DNA of 64,000 bases from Herpetosiphon gulosus (GCF_039545135.1 NZ_BAABRU010000013.1:62001-126000), one strand, 5' to 3'; positions 52,157 to 60,973 are shown, counted from the first letter of the stretch. A program made the numbers and translations. The notes: generated by a model not told the origin, from the letters alone.

Positions 52157-52936
52157 CTATTGGCGATTCATCGCGTGAATCATTTTGAGGCCTTCGTGGG
52201 TCAGCCATGGGTCAACATGATCAATCACATGGGTTTCACCAGCAATAATATCGGCAATCACTTCAGCCTGACCACCAGTTGCGACAACTGTCCCACGCAT
52301 GCCCAACTCTTGCCACATGCGCGTGACCAAGCCTTCGACCAAGCCTGCATAGCCCAAAACAATCCCCGATTGCATATAGTGCGAGGTGTTTTTGCCGATC
52401 ACCCGTGGCGGACGAGCTAGCTCAACGTGATAGAGCTTGGCGGCAGCGCGAAACAGGGCATCAGCCGAAATCCCGATGCCAGGGGCAATCGCCCCACCAA
52501 TATAATCACCCTCAACCGAAATCACATCAAAGGCCGTCGCCGTACCAAAAGCAATCGCGATGACTGGACCACCATAGCGCCGAAAGGCGGCAACCGAGTT
52601 GGCAACCCGATCAGCTCCCAGTTCGCGCGGCGTATCGATCAACAAGCGCATGCCCGTTTTGATGCCTGGGCCAATCACGACTGGCTCAACATTCAAATAG
52701 GTGCGGCTCAACTCGCTAAATACACTGGTTAAAGGCGGCACAACACAGGAAATCGCACAGCCCTCAATTTGATTGATCGCAATACCACGCAATTCGAACA
52801 AACTACGCACCAACACTGCATATTCATCGGTTAATTTTTGGCGTTGGGTTGATAAACGCCAATGCGCCACCATCTGATCGCCATCCCATGCGGCGATTTT
52901 GCTATTGGTATTGCCAATATCGATTGTTATTAACAT
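52157..52936 (-). CDS. coaX: Type III pantothenate kinase
   Basis: 259 aa ASKHA-fold kinase for the first step of coenzyme A synthesis. Phosphate-1 motif LITIDIGNTNSKIAAWDG, pantothenate-binding and phosphate-2 region GADRVANSVAAF, then AIAFGTATAFDVIS (usual D/GTAT), the EGDYIGGAIAPG motif, and VVATGGQAEVI at the C terminus. Length typical. Monocistronic between repeats and the NERD gene, divergent from it. Confidence 0.93.
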   Translation of the reverse strand: MLITIDIGNTNSKIAAWDGDQMVAHWRLSTQRQKLTDEYAVLVRSLFELRGIAINQIEGCAISCVVPPLTSVFSELSRTYLNVEPVVIGPGIKTGMRLLIDTPRELGADRVANSVAAFRRYGGPVIAIAFGTATAFDVISVEGDYIGGAIAPGIGISADALFRAAAKLYHVELARPPRVIGKNTSHYMQSGIVLGYAGLVEGLVTRMWQELGMRGTVVATGGQAEVIADIIAGETHVIDHVDPWLTHEGLKMIHAMNRQ

Positions 52937-53092
52937 TCTGCTTTTTCCACATCAGCGTGAATCAAAAATCCAATCCATTATTGCATACTTTTGCTTTTTC
53001 AACTATTTTTAACAATTCGTCAATGCACGTAGCGCTTAAACAATGATAATATAAGCACAGAATTGGCTCTTTTTTGGCTAGGGAGCGTACCC

Positions 53093-54400
53093 GTGGCCGT
53101 TCAAGTTTGGATTGGCGAAAAGCCCGAACACCCCAATGAGCGTAAAGCAATTATTGCCTTAGCCAACGGTCTCGACCGCTTGGAAGGGCTTTATGTCATG
53201 CTGGCAAATTTTAGCGTCGGTGGCCATACCATTGACCTTGTGGTGTTGAAGAACGATGCAGTCTTTATTCTTGAAATGAAGCATTGCGATGGCAAGGTTT
53301 ATGGTTCGGTCAATGGGCGCTGGAAGGTCGTCAGTAGCGCTGGTTCGGTCAAATGGCTCAATCAAGGCCGCAAAAACCCCTACAACCAGGTGATTGCCTA
53401 TTACTATGCCTTCCGCAATTTCTTGCACGACCATCAGCACGAAATTATGTCAGAGCAAAAAGCTAGTCAAACCGATTTTCGGGCTTGCAAACGTCTAATC
53501 GTGATCTCGCCTATTTTAGAGCGTGGCTCGGAAATTAATCTCGATTGGCGGGTTAACGTCAAAGGCTTGGATGAATTACCAACCCACTTGGTGACTGAGC
53601 GCACCGATGAAATTCATTTCACCGATGAGGAAATGCTCAAAATTCCACGCTTGCTGAATTGCTCAATCTGGGAAGAAGTTAATCAATTGGTGGCGGGAGT
53701 GATGCCTGCTTGGGATGATACACCCTCTGATCCGCCACCAGCTGCCCCGTCACCAGAACCGATTGCCGTGCCTGAACCGGTGATCGAGCCAGCTTTGCCC
53801 AAAACTTGGCCCGAACGCTTGCGCGATAGTTCGTTACGCACCCGTTTCAATGTGCTAGGCTGGGCGGTTGTCTCAATTTTGTTGATATTGGTGTTAGTTC
53901 AGGGTCGCAACATTACGATTATCTCGAATGTGCCAACCCCTGAGGTCTATGGCACAATTCCAGTTCCGGCAGCCTCGCCAACTCCAAGTGGTTGTATTAC
54001 GACCTTTGGGCAAACGATTCGTAAGGCCCGCGACCCAATTTCCTATCAATGGTATACGGTCGATAGTCGCGCCAGTGAAGCGGAATTTGTGGCAGTAACG
54101 CTTGATCGGGTGCAATTTTGTGCCGACCAAATCGTGTTGCACTGGAGCGTGCAAAATACCACGCCAGGCATTGTTCAATTAGGCCTGACCAATAATAATA
54201 TTGCGGTGAGCGATACCAGTGGCATTGTTTATCGCCTACGCGAGGAACGCCAAACCATTCGCGTGCGCAACGGCAAAATCAGCAGCGGCACCGTAACCAT
54301 TCCACGCACAGTTAATCCCAATGCCAATACCCTAACTATTGAGCTACTCAACGAGCCATTCGGCGGCCAATTGTGGACGGTACAAGTGCCCAAAAAGTAG
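53093..54400 (+). CDS. NERD-domain membrane protein
   Basis: 435 aa from GTG 53093 (TAGGGAG upstream). An N-terminal NERD (nuclease-related) domain at about 15-125 has HTIDLVVLKNDAVFILEMKH and GRWKVVSS, with the restriction-endonuclease-like D...ExK residues visible (D and ILEMKH). A helical middle, a Pro-rich linker (PPPAAPSPEPIAVPEP), one transmembrane helix (VLGWAVVSILLILVLVQG, about 265) and an extracellular beta-rich domain follow. It stands next to the AT-rich TIR island. Function unknown. Confidence 0.75.
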   Translation: MAVQVWIGEKPEHPNERKAIIALANGLDRLEGLYVMLANFSVGGHTIDLVVLKNDAVFILEMKHCDGKVYGSVNGRWKVVSSAGSVKWLNQGRKNPYNQVIAYYYAFRNFLHDHQHEIMSEQKASQTDFRACKRLIVISPILERGSEINLDWRVNVKGLDELPTHLVTERTDEIHFTDEEMLKIPRLLNCSIWEEVNQLVAGVMPAWDDTPSDPPPAAPSPEPIAVPEPVIEPALPKTWPERLRDSSLRTRFNVLGWAVVSILLILVLVQGRNITIISNVPTPEVYGTIPVPAASPTPSGCITTFGQTIRKARDPISYQWYTVDSRASEAEFVAVTLDRVQFCADQIVLHWSVQNTTPGIVQLGLTNNNIAVSDTSGIVYRLREERQTIRVRNGKISSGTVTIPRTVNPNANTLTIELLNEPFGGQLWTVQVPKK

Positions 54401-54424
54401 CGGTTGGGGATCGGGTATTTCGTT

Positions 54425-54519
54425 TTTGATCCACGAAGGGCACGAAGTTACACGAAGTGTTAGGCGAATGGCTATTAGCTAGTAAAATTTTTGCGATACG
54501 ACCAAATGTTCCCATAGCC
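54425..54519. repeat. Intergenic repeat TTTGATCCACGAAGG..., copy 2
   Basis: Same orientation and close similarity to 24469-24566, including the GCACGAAGTTACACGAA core, TTGCGATAC and CAAATGTTCC. It forms the left border of the AT-rich TIR island. Confidence 0.55.
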
Positions 54520-54599
54520 CAACACTCTCTACATTAAATCCAATCCCCTAAGGATACAAAACGAGGTACGACCCTTTAAGGATGTATCTTTTGAGATAA

Positions 54600-55118
54600 T
54601 TAATCTAAATAGGAGGTAAATGATGGAATCCCTGAAATTTCAGCAAGAATATCGGTGTATTCTATGAGGATCAAACGAATACCATTCAATACTTGCCGTA
54701 GTTCATCAGATCTATCCCAACTATTTTCATGTCCTAAGCTTGATATCCCGTCAGATCTCAAGTTTTCGTAATCACTCAATAAAGGATGCCATTTTGCAAG
54801 AAATGGCCTTATAACAGTATTCAAAATTGAGATAGCAATAAAAGCAAGTGAGATATTATTATCACTTGAATTTAGGGCTATTTCGGGGCCATACTTTCGT
54901 AGTATGCTCCGAGTGATTTCAAAAACAGAGTAAAGCGATGTTAATGCTTCGCGTAATGATCCTTCATTTGGTTTTAGCTCTGCGGCTGATATACGTGTAA
55001 CCAACTCAACGTATAGTTCCCATGCTGCATTTCGTTCCGCTTGGTTAGGCTCCCAATTACCCTCAATATTACCAATAAATGGTAAATTGATATTAATTTT
55101 TACTCCTTGTAATCTCAT
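54600..55118 (-). CDS. Partner protein of the TIR gene, helical, unknown function
   Basis: 172 aa, all-helical and soluble. It starts LQGVKININLPFIGNIEGNW, then AERNAAWELYVELVTRISAA, LREALTSLYSVFEITRSILR and IRPFLAKWHPLLSDYENL. A well-formed ribosome-binding site (TAGGAG, overlapping the TIR stop codon) and an 8-bp gap imply a two-gene operon. Composition is AT-richer than the surroundings. The sequence looks like a conserved family, but I cannot name it. Possible roles are regulator, inhibitor or sensor of the TIR protein. Confidence 0.65.
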   Translation of the reverse strand: MRLQGVKININLPFIGNIEGNWEPNQAERNAAWELYVELVTRISAAELKPNEGSLREALTSLYSVFEITRSILRKYGPEIALNSSDNNISLAFIAISILNTVIRPFLAKWHPLLSDYENLRSDGISSLGHENSWDRSDELRQVLNGIRLILIEYTDILAEISGIPSFTSYLD

Positions 55119-55126
55119 TTTTACTC

Positions 55127-55930
55127 CTATTTTTTATTATAAATCAATGAGGTACCTATTTTATTATTTAATTTATCTCTATTGTTATCATAAACACAAA
55201 TATATCTATTTGAATTTAAATCATATATATATACAGGACATATATTTTTGAATTGAATTGTGAAGTAAGAATAAATCCATATGGGACCCTTGCCTTTAAT
55301 AAGTAGATTAACGCCTATCATAATTGGCTTATTTGTATTTCTTTGATCTTTCGTATTTAAGAAATCAGCTTCAATATCTATTTTCCAGGAAGTTAAAAAG
55401 TCTACAGGAAGCGTTCCACCTACTATCTCAAACTCTATCTGTTGATAGTAAGTTCCTTCAATATCGAATTTATTTATTGGACTAAATTTTATCTTATTGT
55501 GTTCACTTATAGTTTCAATGATTTCATTATTACTTTTGTTTTGGTTATATATATCAAAATTTATATATTTATTTCTATTAATTAGAGATTCTATTACATA
55601 TTTAACATCATCTCCTACATTATTTAAGTGCAGATCATCTTTACTGCATAATAAAACTGGAATAATAGTAATTTTATTTTCTATGGATAGCTGTTTAGCT
55701 TGAAAAATTTCTTCTTTACACCAATTAGAACGAATGTAGTCATGTGATATAAATGCTACAAAATATTTACACTCATTGATTGCGCGAAGTATCTCTGGCG
55801 TTAAACTAGCTCCATCACGGATATCATTTATATCAATCCAAGATGAGATAAGGCACTGTGACAGATATTTTTGAGTTTCGAGGACTAACTTTTTATCTTG
55901 TGTTTTATGACTAAGAAAAACCTGTGCCAT
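55127..55930 (-). CDS. TIR-domain protein, probable NAD-consuming effector
   Basis: 267 aa from ATG 55930 (AAAGGATGATC upstream). A TIR domain spans about residues 2-135: AQVFLSHKTQDKKLVLETQK (box 1), SSWIDINDIRDGASL (BB-loop), FISHDYIRSNWCKEEI with the predicted catalytic glutamate E74, and IIPVLLC. The C-terminal about 120 residues are beta-rich (GTYYQQIEFEIVGGTLPVDF, WIYSYFTIQF, CPVYIYDLNS) and unassigned. The gene is strongly AT-rich, unlike its neighbours, indicating transfer. Soluble. Bacterial TIR proteins of this kind often hydrolyse NAD or make cADPR-like signals in antiphage defence. Confidence 0.85.
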   Translation of the reverse strand: MAQVFLSHKTQDKKLVLETQKYLSQCLISSWIDINDIRDGASLTPEILRAINECKYFVAFISHDYIRSNWCKEEIFQAKQLSIENKITIIPVLLCSKDDLHLNNVGDDVKYVIESLINRNKYINFDIYNQNKSNNEIIETISEHNKIKFSPINKFDIEGTYYQQIEFEIVGGTLPVDFLTSWKIDIEADFLNTKDQRNTNKPIMIGVNLLIKGKGPIWIYSYFTIQFKNICPVYIYDLNSNRYICVYDNNRDKLNNKIGTSLIYNKK

Positions 55931-56040
55931 TGAGATCATCCTTTCATCAAAACAAACTATTCGCAATAATAGCCTGTCAAAGTATATAAGTCAATAAGAT
56001 TTTTGATGTTTCTATGAGATATGGTCAATGAAAAACCTTA

Positions 56041-56112
56041 TTAATTAATATTTGATTTTACTCTTCCTTTCAACCAATCTTCAAATTCTATAGTTGATCT
56101 TATGGTCTTCAT
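56041..56112 (-). pseudogene. Remnant of a RelE/HigB-type toxin gene
   Basis: 23 codons reading MKTIRSTIEFEDWLKGRVKS then NIN and a stop, with AGAGGAAC before the ATG. The start matches the usual opening of RelE/ParE-superfamily killer proteins (IxSTxEFxxWL), which are about 100 aa, so it is a truncated fragment. It is AT-rich and lies at the upstream edge of the TIR island; no antitoxin gene is adjacent. A short chance ORF is the alternative. Confidence 0.4.
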
Positions 56113-56176
56113 TGTTCCTCTGAGCCTGTGGGTTAAATTTGCTCCCAATTCCCACCAACCAATCCCCAACCCATAC

Positions 56177-56204
56177 GTTCTATGTTCTTTGCTCTATGCT
56201 CTCG
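56177..56204. repeat. Intergenic repeat TTCTATGTTCTTTGCTCTATGC
   Basis: Reverse relative of the AGAGCATAGAACAT tandem units at 11904-11933. It lies in the 446-bp gap between the TIR gene and the VTT gene, beside CCAATCCCCAACCCATACG. No gene is visible in the rest of that gap apart from the toxin remnant. Confidence 0.45.
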
Positions 56205-56376
56205 TTTTGACTTACAATCAAGCATAATGGTCTTGATCCTGCGATAGCTATGCCTTAAGTTTGGGCCAAACCAGTACATTCGCAACTATTTTTGGCCCCT
56301 AAGAACTAGCAACTGATCAATGGATAGTACTATGCGCAACAGTTGCAATGAATGCTAGAATTGAAAGAGCCAGTCG

Positions 56377-56901
56377 ATGACAACACCAGCGATGCCAAAG
56401 CCCAACCGCTTGCGGGCACTCCTTACCATTGTGCTTATGATCGTGATCAGCTTGGGGTTGTTGCTGGTTGATTTTCGCCATTTTGGTCAATATGGCTATG
56501 TTGGAGTGTTTGTGCTGGTGCTATTGGGCAATGCAACTGTGGTTGTGCCCGCGCCAGCGTTTATGACCGCCCTCGCTGCTGGCCGTACCCTCAATCCCTG
56601 GTTGGTAGGAGTTATCAGTGGGTTAGGGGCTGGTATCGGTGAGCTAACTGGCTATATTGCCGGGCGGGCAGGTCGTAGTGCCTTTGATCAACAACGCTTT
56701 ACGCGGATTCAGGGCTACGTTGAACGTTGGGGAGCACTCGCAATTTTTGGCTTAGCAGCCCTACCGAATCCACTGATGGATCTTGCAGGCATAGCCGCAG
56801 GGATCGCACGCATGCCATGGTATAAATTTTTAGTGGCATGCTGTGCTGGTAAAATTGTGCGCTTTACCATCCTTGCGCTGATCGGTCAATCTACAACTTG
56901 A
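56377..56901 (+). CDS. VTT/DedA-like membrane protein
   Basis: 174 aa with about five hydrophobic segments. The VTT-domain pattern is visible: GYVGVFVLVLLGNATVVVPA, GAGIGELTGYIAGRAGR and FGLAALPNPLMDLAGIAAG with the paired arginine/glycine positions. The family includes DedA and TVP38/TMEM41-type lipid scramblases. It is short for the family; the C-terminal helix ILALIGQS is present. Start ATG 56377 has only a weak AAAGAG upstream. Confidence 0.75.
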   Translation: MTTPAMPKPNRLRALLTIVLMIVISLGLLLVDFRHFGQYGYVGVFVLVLLGNATVVVPAPAFMTALAAGRTLNPWLVGVISGLGAGIGELTGYIAGRAGRSAFDQQRFTRIQGYVERWGALAIFGLAALPNPLMDLAGIAAGIARMPWYKFLVACCAGKIVRFTILALIGQSTT

Positions 56902-56935
56902 TGCCAGGGTCATCTTTTTTGGAAGGGAGGAACAT

Positions 56936-58351
56936 GTGCATCATTTGCGAACGTTTCGTACATTAGGATTGCTTAGTTTGCTGGGGTTGCTGTTAGTTGT
57001 GGTACAGCCAAGCCAAGCCCAACAACCGCTATCGCCAAAAATTAGGCCCGAACCAACATTGAGCAATCGCCAACCTTTGCGTAGCACTGCTCCTCAAGGT
57101 GGCACTGAATGGCTCGTTCCGTGTTCCGCCAATGCCGAGAATTGGCAAAGTAGTGTGCGCGAAGATACTGCTGCACTCAATTGCGAAATTTATGTGCCCG
57201 AAGCGGCCATGGTTTTTGTGATGGCGACAGGTAGTTTCAGCATGCAAACCAATGCGGTCACCAATACCTATGAAGGCCGCATTAGCCTAACGTTTGATGA
57301 GGTTTTGCGCGAAAGCAGTACACGTTGGGGCAATGTTTACGCTTTAGGTCAACTCAACACTGGCGAAACGAGCATTTTTGCCAGCACCACGGTCTTTACG
57401 GCCAGCGCCGGAGTACACACAGTAAGTTTAGTTGGGGGCTTTGTTGGCTATGGCCCTTTGACATTAAACAATGCCCAGTTAACCGTCTTAGCTTTCCCAA
57501 CCAACTCGGCCAATATTCAGGTTTGTGCTACCGATACGGGCTTAGGCGTATGGCGAGCAACCCCAACTATCAGCACGATCCGTTCATGTAGCTTCAATCT
57601 AGCTAGTAATAGCACGGTATTTGTTAGTGCCGATGGCTCAGCTCTACCCATTCCAGGCAATGAGGTAGCGTTGCAATTCCGCTTAGGCGTTGATGAGACC
57701 ACCACTGGCGATGTTCGCACTGATCGTTATGTTGATGTTGATAGCGTTGAACCGAATTCGGAGCAAGTTGATGGCAACGATATCTCAACTTCAATTGCTG
57801 CGAGCTTCAACTTAACTGCTGGCAACCATACGATTAATTTCTTAGGCCATGGCAATGGCAGTGATGCAGCCTACCTTTCACGCTCAAGCTTGGTAGTGTT
57901 GATCTTCCCCAGCATTAGCCCATTTCGTACCTGCACTAGTATGAACGATTTGAGCAGCTTTTTCAGCAATAGCGAATTTAGCTCATGGGCTAATTGTTTG
58001 TTGATTGTTTCCGGTGCGCATCGGGCAATTGTGGTTGGTAACGTGACGGTTGGCCAACAAAATGGCGAGCCACAAGTACGCACCCGTTTACGCAGCAACA
58101 CCGATCCGATCATCGGTAGCACCCGTACCAGCGATTTAACGATCTTTCGCATGGTTGGTGGCCAAGGCGACGACAAAACGATGACCTCGGTTGGGATAAC
58201 TGAATTAGCTGGTGGCTTGAATATTTTCAATTTTGATGGCTATCCATCGAATAGCAGCACGGTGCGCATGATCGATCCAAACTTGCATGCACTAGCATTT
58301 CCCGACCCATTCAGGTATAAACAATATACGCCATTAGCTATTGGCGAATAA
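56936..58351 (+). CDS. Secreted protein of unknown function
   Basis: 471 aa with GTG start (GGGAGG upstream) and a signal peptide (TLGLLSLLGLLLVVVQPSQA). The mature part is Ser/Thr/Asn-rich and beta-rich, in three or four similar segments: each starts with a cysteine (VPCSANAENW, QVCATDTGLGVW, RTCTSMNDLS) and contains a hydrophobic LTVLAFP or LVVLIFP line at its end. This looks like tandem jelly-roll-like repeats. No catalytic motif. It is followed at once by the histidine phosphatase gene. Confidence 0.65.
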   Translation: MHHLRTFRTLGLLSLLGLLLVVVQPSQAQQPLSPKIRPEPTLSNRQPLRSTAPQGGTEWLVPCSANAENWQSSVREDTAALNCEIYVPEAAMVFVMATGSFSMQTNAVTNTYEGRISLTFDEVLRESSTRWGNVYALGQLNTGETSIFASTTVFTASAGVHTVSLVGGFVGYGPLTLNNAQLTVLAFPTNSANIQVCATDTGLGVWRATPTISTIRSCSFNLASNSTVFVSADGSALPIPGNEVALQFRLGVDETTTGDVRTDRYVDVDSVEPNSEQVDGNDISTSIAASFNLTAGNHTINFLGHGNGSDAAYLSRSSLVVLIFPSISPFRTCTSMNDLSSFFSNSEFSSWANCLLIVSGAHRAIVVGNVTVGQQNGEPQVRTRLRSNTDPIIGSTRTSDLTIFRMVGGQGDDKTMTSVGITELAGGLNIFNFDGYPSNSSTVRMIDPNLHALAFPDPFRYKQYTPLAIGE

Positions 58352-58372
58352 GTGTTAGCCTGTGGGGGAATC

Positions 58373-58966
58373 ATGCGGGTCTATTTGATACGGCATGGTC
58401 AATCGGAAGAAAATGCCGCTGATTTAAAACGTTTAATTGGACTAGAAGATTTTCGGCAGTTATTGGAGCATGCCCAGCATTCACCATTAACTGCCTTGGG
58501 CCGTGAACAGGCGGCGACTGTTGCCGAGGAAATAGCCGCATTCAAGCCCACCCATTTGTATAGTAGCCCCTATATCCGTGCCTTCGATACGGCCCAAATT
58601 ATCGCGGCACGGGTTGGGCTGCCAATCCAAACGATCAACGAATTGCATGAAATTAGTGCGATTGTGCCATTTCTGATGCGCCGCGAACGCCATCGCGCCT
58701 TGCGCACAATGTATATTCGCGGTTATCTCTCACAATTAATTCCGCATCGACCACTGTGGGGCGAAACCTGGTGGGTCGCCCAACGCCGCGTGATCAAAGC
58801 ATGGAATACCATGCTTGAGCAATGGTCGCCCAGCACTCGCGCTGTGGTCGTGGCCCATCGGGCGTTTATTTGGATGACCCTGCGTTATTTGCAACGTCAT
58901 GGTGGCTGGCGAATCATTCGACGCAGCACCGACAATACTGGAATTTCTGAATTAGAGAGTATTTAG
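58373..58966 (+). CDS. Histidine phosphatase superfamily protein
   Basis: 197 aa from ATG 58373 (GGGGGA upstream). RHG motif at VYLIRHGQSEENA, a second histidine in VVVAHRAFIWM, and YSSPYIRAFDTAQII in between. It is a divergent member of the phosphoglycerate-mutase-like group with an insert around ISAIVPFLMRRERHRALR. The substrate is unknown. Its 3' end overlaps the convergent GT4 gene by 15 bp. Confidence 0.82.
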   Translation: MRVYLIRHGQSEENAADLKRLIGLEDFRQLLEHAQHSPLTALGREQAATVAEEIAAFKPTHLYSSPYIRAFDTAQIIAARVGLPIQTINELHEISAIVPFLMRRERHRALRTMYIRGYLSQLIPHRPLWGETWWVAQRRVIKAWNTMLEQWSPSTRAVVVAHRAFIWMTLRYLQRHGGWRIIRRSTDNTGISELESI

Positions 58967-60052
58967 CAATTGCCCTAGGCGCTGGGCAACCTGCTGCCAG
59001 CTAAATTTGGCAGTTTGAGCACTGGTTTGAGCGGCCAAGCTTTCGCGCCATGCCGGATCATGGCAAATCCGCTCTAATGCGTCAACCCATGCTGCTTGAT
59101 CGTTTGGCAACAAGCAGCCAGCCGCCCCAACTGCCTCGGGCAATGACGAGCTATTTTGGGCCAAAACTGGTGTGCCACAGGCAATCGCCTCAAGCGCTGG
59201 CAAGCCAAAGCCTTCATATAACGAAGGAAATGCCAGCGCCAACGCTCCGCTATACAACGCGGCTAATTCATCCTCGGGCACATCGGCAATTCGCCAAACG
59301 CGCCCTTGCAAGGCGGGATGATCGAGTAATTGCTCGCTCGCAGGGTTGCGCCACCGCCCGCCAAGCACCAAGCCAACCTCAGCAGTTTGGGCAACTTGCC
59401 AAGCATCAAGCAAAAAGTCGATTTGCTTATGTGGTTTATCCGAGGCAATATACACAATATAGCGCTCTGGTAAGCCGTATTTGGCGCGTAGCGCTGCAAT
59501 TGCAGCGGCAGGCTGGGGCTGAAATTGGGCTGAAATGCCGACTCCCAAATAGGCCAAACGCTGTGGCTTCACTCCATAAAACTGGGCAATATCGCTAGCT
59601 GCTGAATGCGAAATTGTGCCAATCGCCGCCGATTGCTGAATCGCCATATGATGCAAGGCGGCAATTTGCCAACGTTTGCGGCGACTAAATGTCGCTGGCA
59701 CGCGCCACGAAATTGTGTCGTAAATTAATGTCAGGCTGGGGCAAGGCTGGAACAATGGGCGAATGTAATAGGGGAAAATTGCCAGATCAGCATTAATTTC
59801 ACTCAGCAAGCTGCGCCATTCGCGATGTTGACCGACGCTAAACAAGCCATGAGAAACCCGCGAAACCTTCGGGTGTTGCAGTAATGGCCTTAGGTCAAAT
59901 TGGGTACGTGGTTGCTGTGGTAAGATTAAATGCAAGTGTTCAGCGATTGGCGCTTGCAATAAAGCCAAGCTTAATTCATAGCAAAAGCGCCCAATCCCAG
60001 GAAAATGGTCATCGAGCACGCGTAAATCGAGGGCAATTGTTGCTTGTTTCAT
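58952..60052 (-). CDS. Glycosyltransferase family 4
   Basis: 366 aa from ATG 60052, overlapping the stop of the upstream GT2 gene (ATGA). GT-B fold: acceptor domain IALDLRVLDDHFPGIGRFCY, the switch ISHSAASDIAQFYGV, donor domain YIVYIASDKPHKQIDFLLD, and the donor-binding EGFGLPALEAIACGTPVLA. It resembles mannosyltransferases of lipopolysaccharide or capsule pathways. It is likely translationally coupled with the GT2 gene, so both add sugars to one glycan. Confidence 0.88.
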   Translation of the reverse strand: MKQATIALDLRVLDDHFPGIGRFCYELSLALLQAPIAEHLHLILPQQPRTQFDLRPLLQHPKVSRVSHGLFSVGQHREWRSLLSEINADLAIFPYYIRPLFQPCPSLTLIYDTISWRVPATFSRRKRWQIAALHHMAIQQSAAIGTISHSAASDIAQFYGVKPQRLAYLGVGISAQFQPQPAAAIAALRAKYGLPERYIVYIASDKPHKQIDFLLDAWQVAQTAEVGLVLGGRWRNPASEQLLDHPALQGRVWRIADVPEDELAALYSGALALAFPSLYEGFGLPALEAIACGTPVLAQNSSSLPEAVGAAGCLLPNDQAAWVDALERICHDPAWRESLAAQTSAQTAKFSWQQVAQRLGQLLNTL

Positions 60053-60903
60053 GCCTGATACCAACCCCAAATGTAGCCCAGAGCTCCCACATAACTGGTT
60101 AATGCCTTCAAGGGCTTGAAGCTGGGCCGCCACGATGGCGCAGCAAACGAGTAGGGCAGAAAAATATTAATCGGCAAAATCAGCGTGCGCAGCAGCCAAT
60201 AGGCCAAGGCATGCAACGGCGTTTTGAGCACCCGCCCCCGCCCACGCGCTGGGTCGCGCCGCACCTCTTGGGCATGACCAACTCCATACAACCAGTGTTT
60301 GCGCAACAGTGCCCACAAATTAGCGGGAGCCGGATGCCACGTCCAGGTATTGGGTACTAAAATAAAACGATAGCCTGCCCGTCGAATTCGGGTAAAAAAC
60401 TCAGTATCTACCCCGCGAATCAATTCGTTGTTAAACCCACCAACTTGATCATACACTTCACGCCGCATAGCACAGCAAGTTGTGGTTAATTCGCAATAAA
60501 ACGAAGGCGGATCGGGGTTGCTTTCGAGTGGCGATTGCACGACGGCATGTTCAATGCGCGGAACTTCACGGGCGACCCAGCGCTGAAAAGCCGAGGCATC
60601 GGGCGGCAACTGTTTGGATGCCCCAGTTACACCAATCGTTGGATCGGTGAGCAAGGGCTTAACCAGTTGTTCAATTGCATCGTCATTGGCTAAAATCGCA
60701 TCATCATCAATAAAAACGAGGTAGGGCGCAGTTGTGCGCACGGTGGCAGTATTACGGGCTTTGCCATTGGGCCGCACACCAACCGCAACCTCAATTTGGC
60801 AGGGCTGCCAGGTTTGGCGAGCAATCGAGGCCCGCAAGGCCGTAATCTCGCCATTCAAGGCCGGAATAACCACAGCAATTTGGGGAATTTCTGTCACAAC
60901 CAA
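60049..60903 (-). CDS. Glycosyltransferase family 2
   Basis: 284 aa with a TTG start (or GTG two codons later), no ATG nearby. GT-A fold with VVIPALNGE at the start, RNTATVRTTAPYLVFIDDDA giving the DxD-type metal motif (DDD), the catalytic region GGFNNELIRGVDTEFFTRIR, and TWTWHPAPAN. It may transfer rhamnose or another sugar. It shares a 4-bp overlap with the downstream GT4 gene. Confidence 0.88.
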   Translation of the reverse strand: MVVTEIPQIAVVIPALNGEITALRASIARQTWQPCQIEVAVGVRPNGKARNTATVRTTAPYLVFIDDDAILANDDAIEQLVKPLLTDPTIGVTGASKQLPPDASAFQRWVAREVPRIEHAVVQSPLESNPDPPSFYCELTTTCCAMRREVYDQVGGFNNELIRGVDTEFFTRIRRAGYRFILVPNTWTWHPAPANLWALLRKHWLYGVGHAQEVRRDPARGRGRVLKTPLHALAYWLLRTLILPINIFLPYSFAAPSWRPSFKPLKALTSYVGALGYIWGWYQA

Positions 60904-60973
60904 TCCATTCAGCTAAACCAGCAACGCTGCGGTTAATATACCATGGTGATAAGAAATACCTGCTAGAGTCCCG

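Noticed and set aside
53093-54400. NERD protein as a third component of the TIR system
   Set aside because: It is on the opposite strand, separated by a repeat and about 200 bp, and has the base composition of the surrounding chromosome; linkage is not supported.
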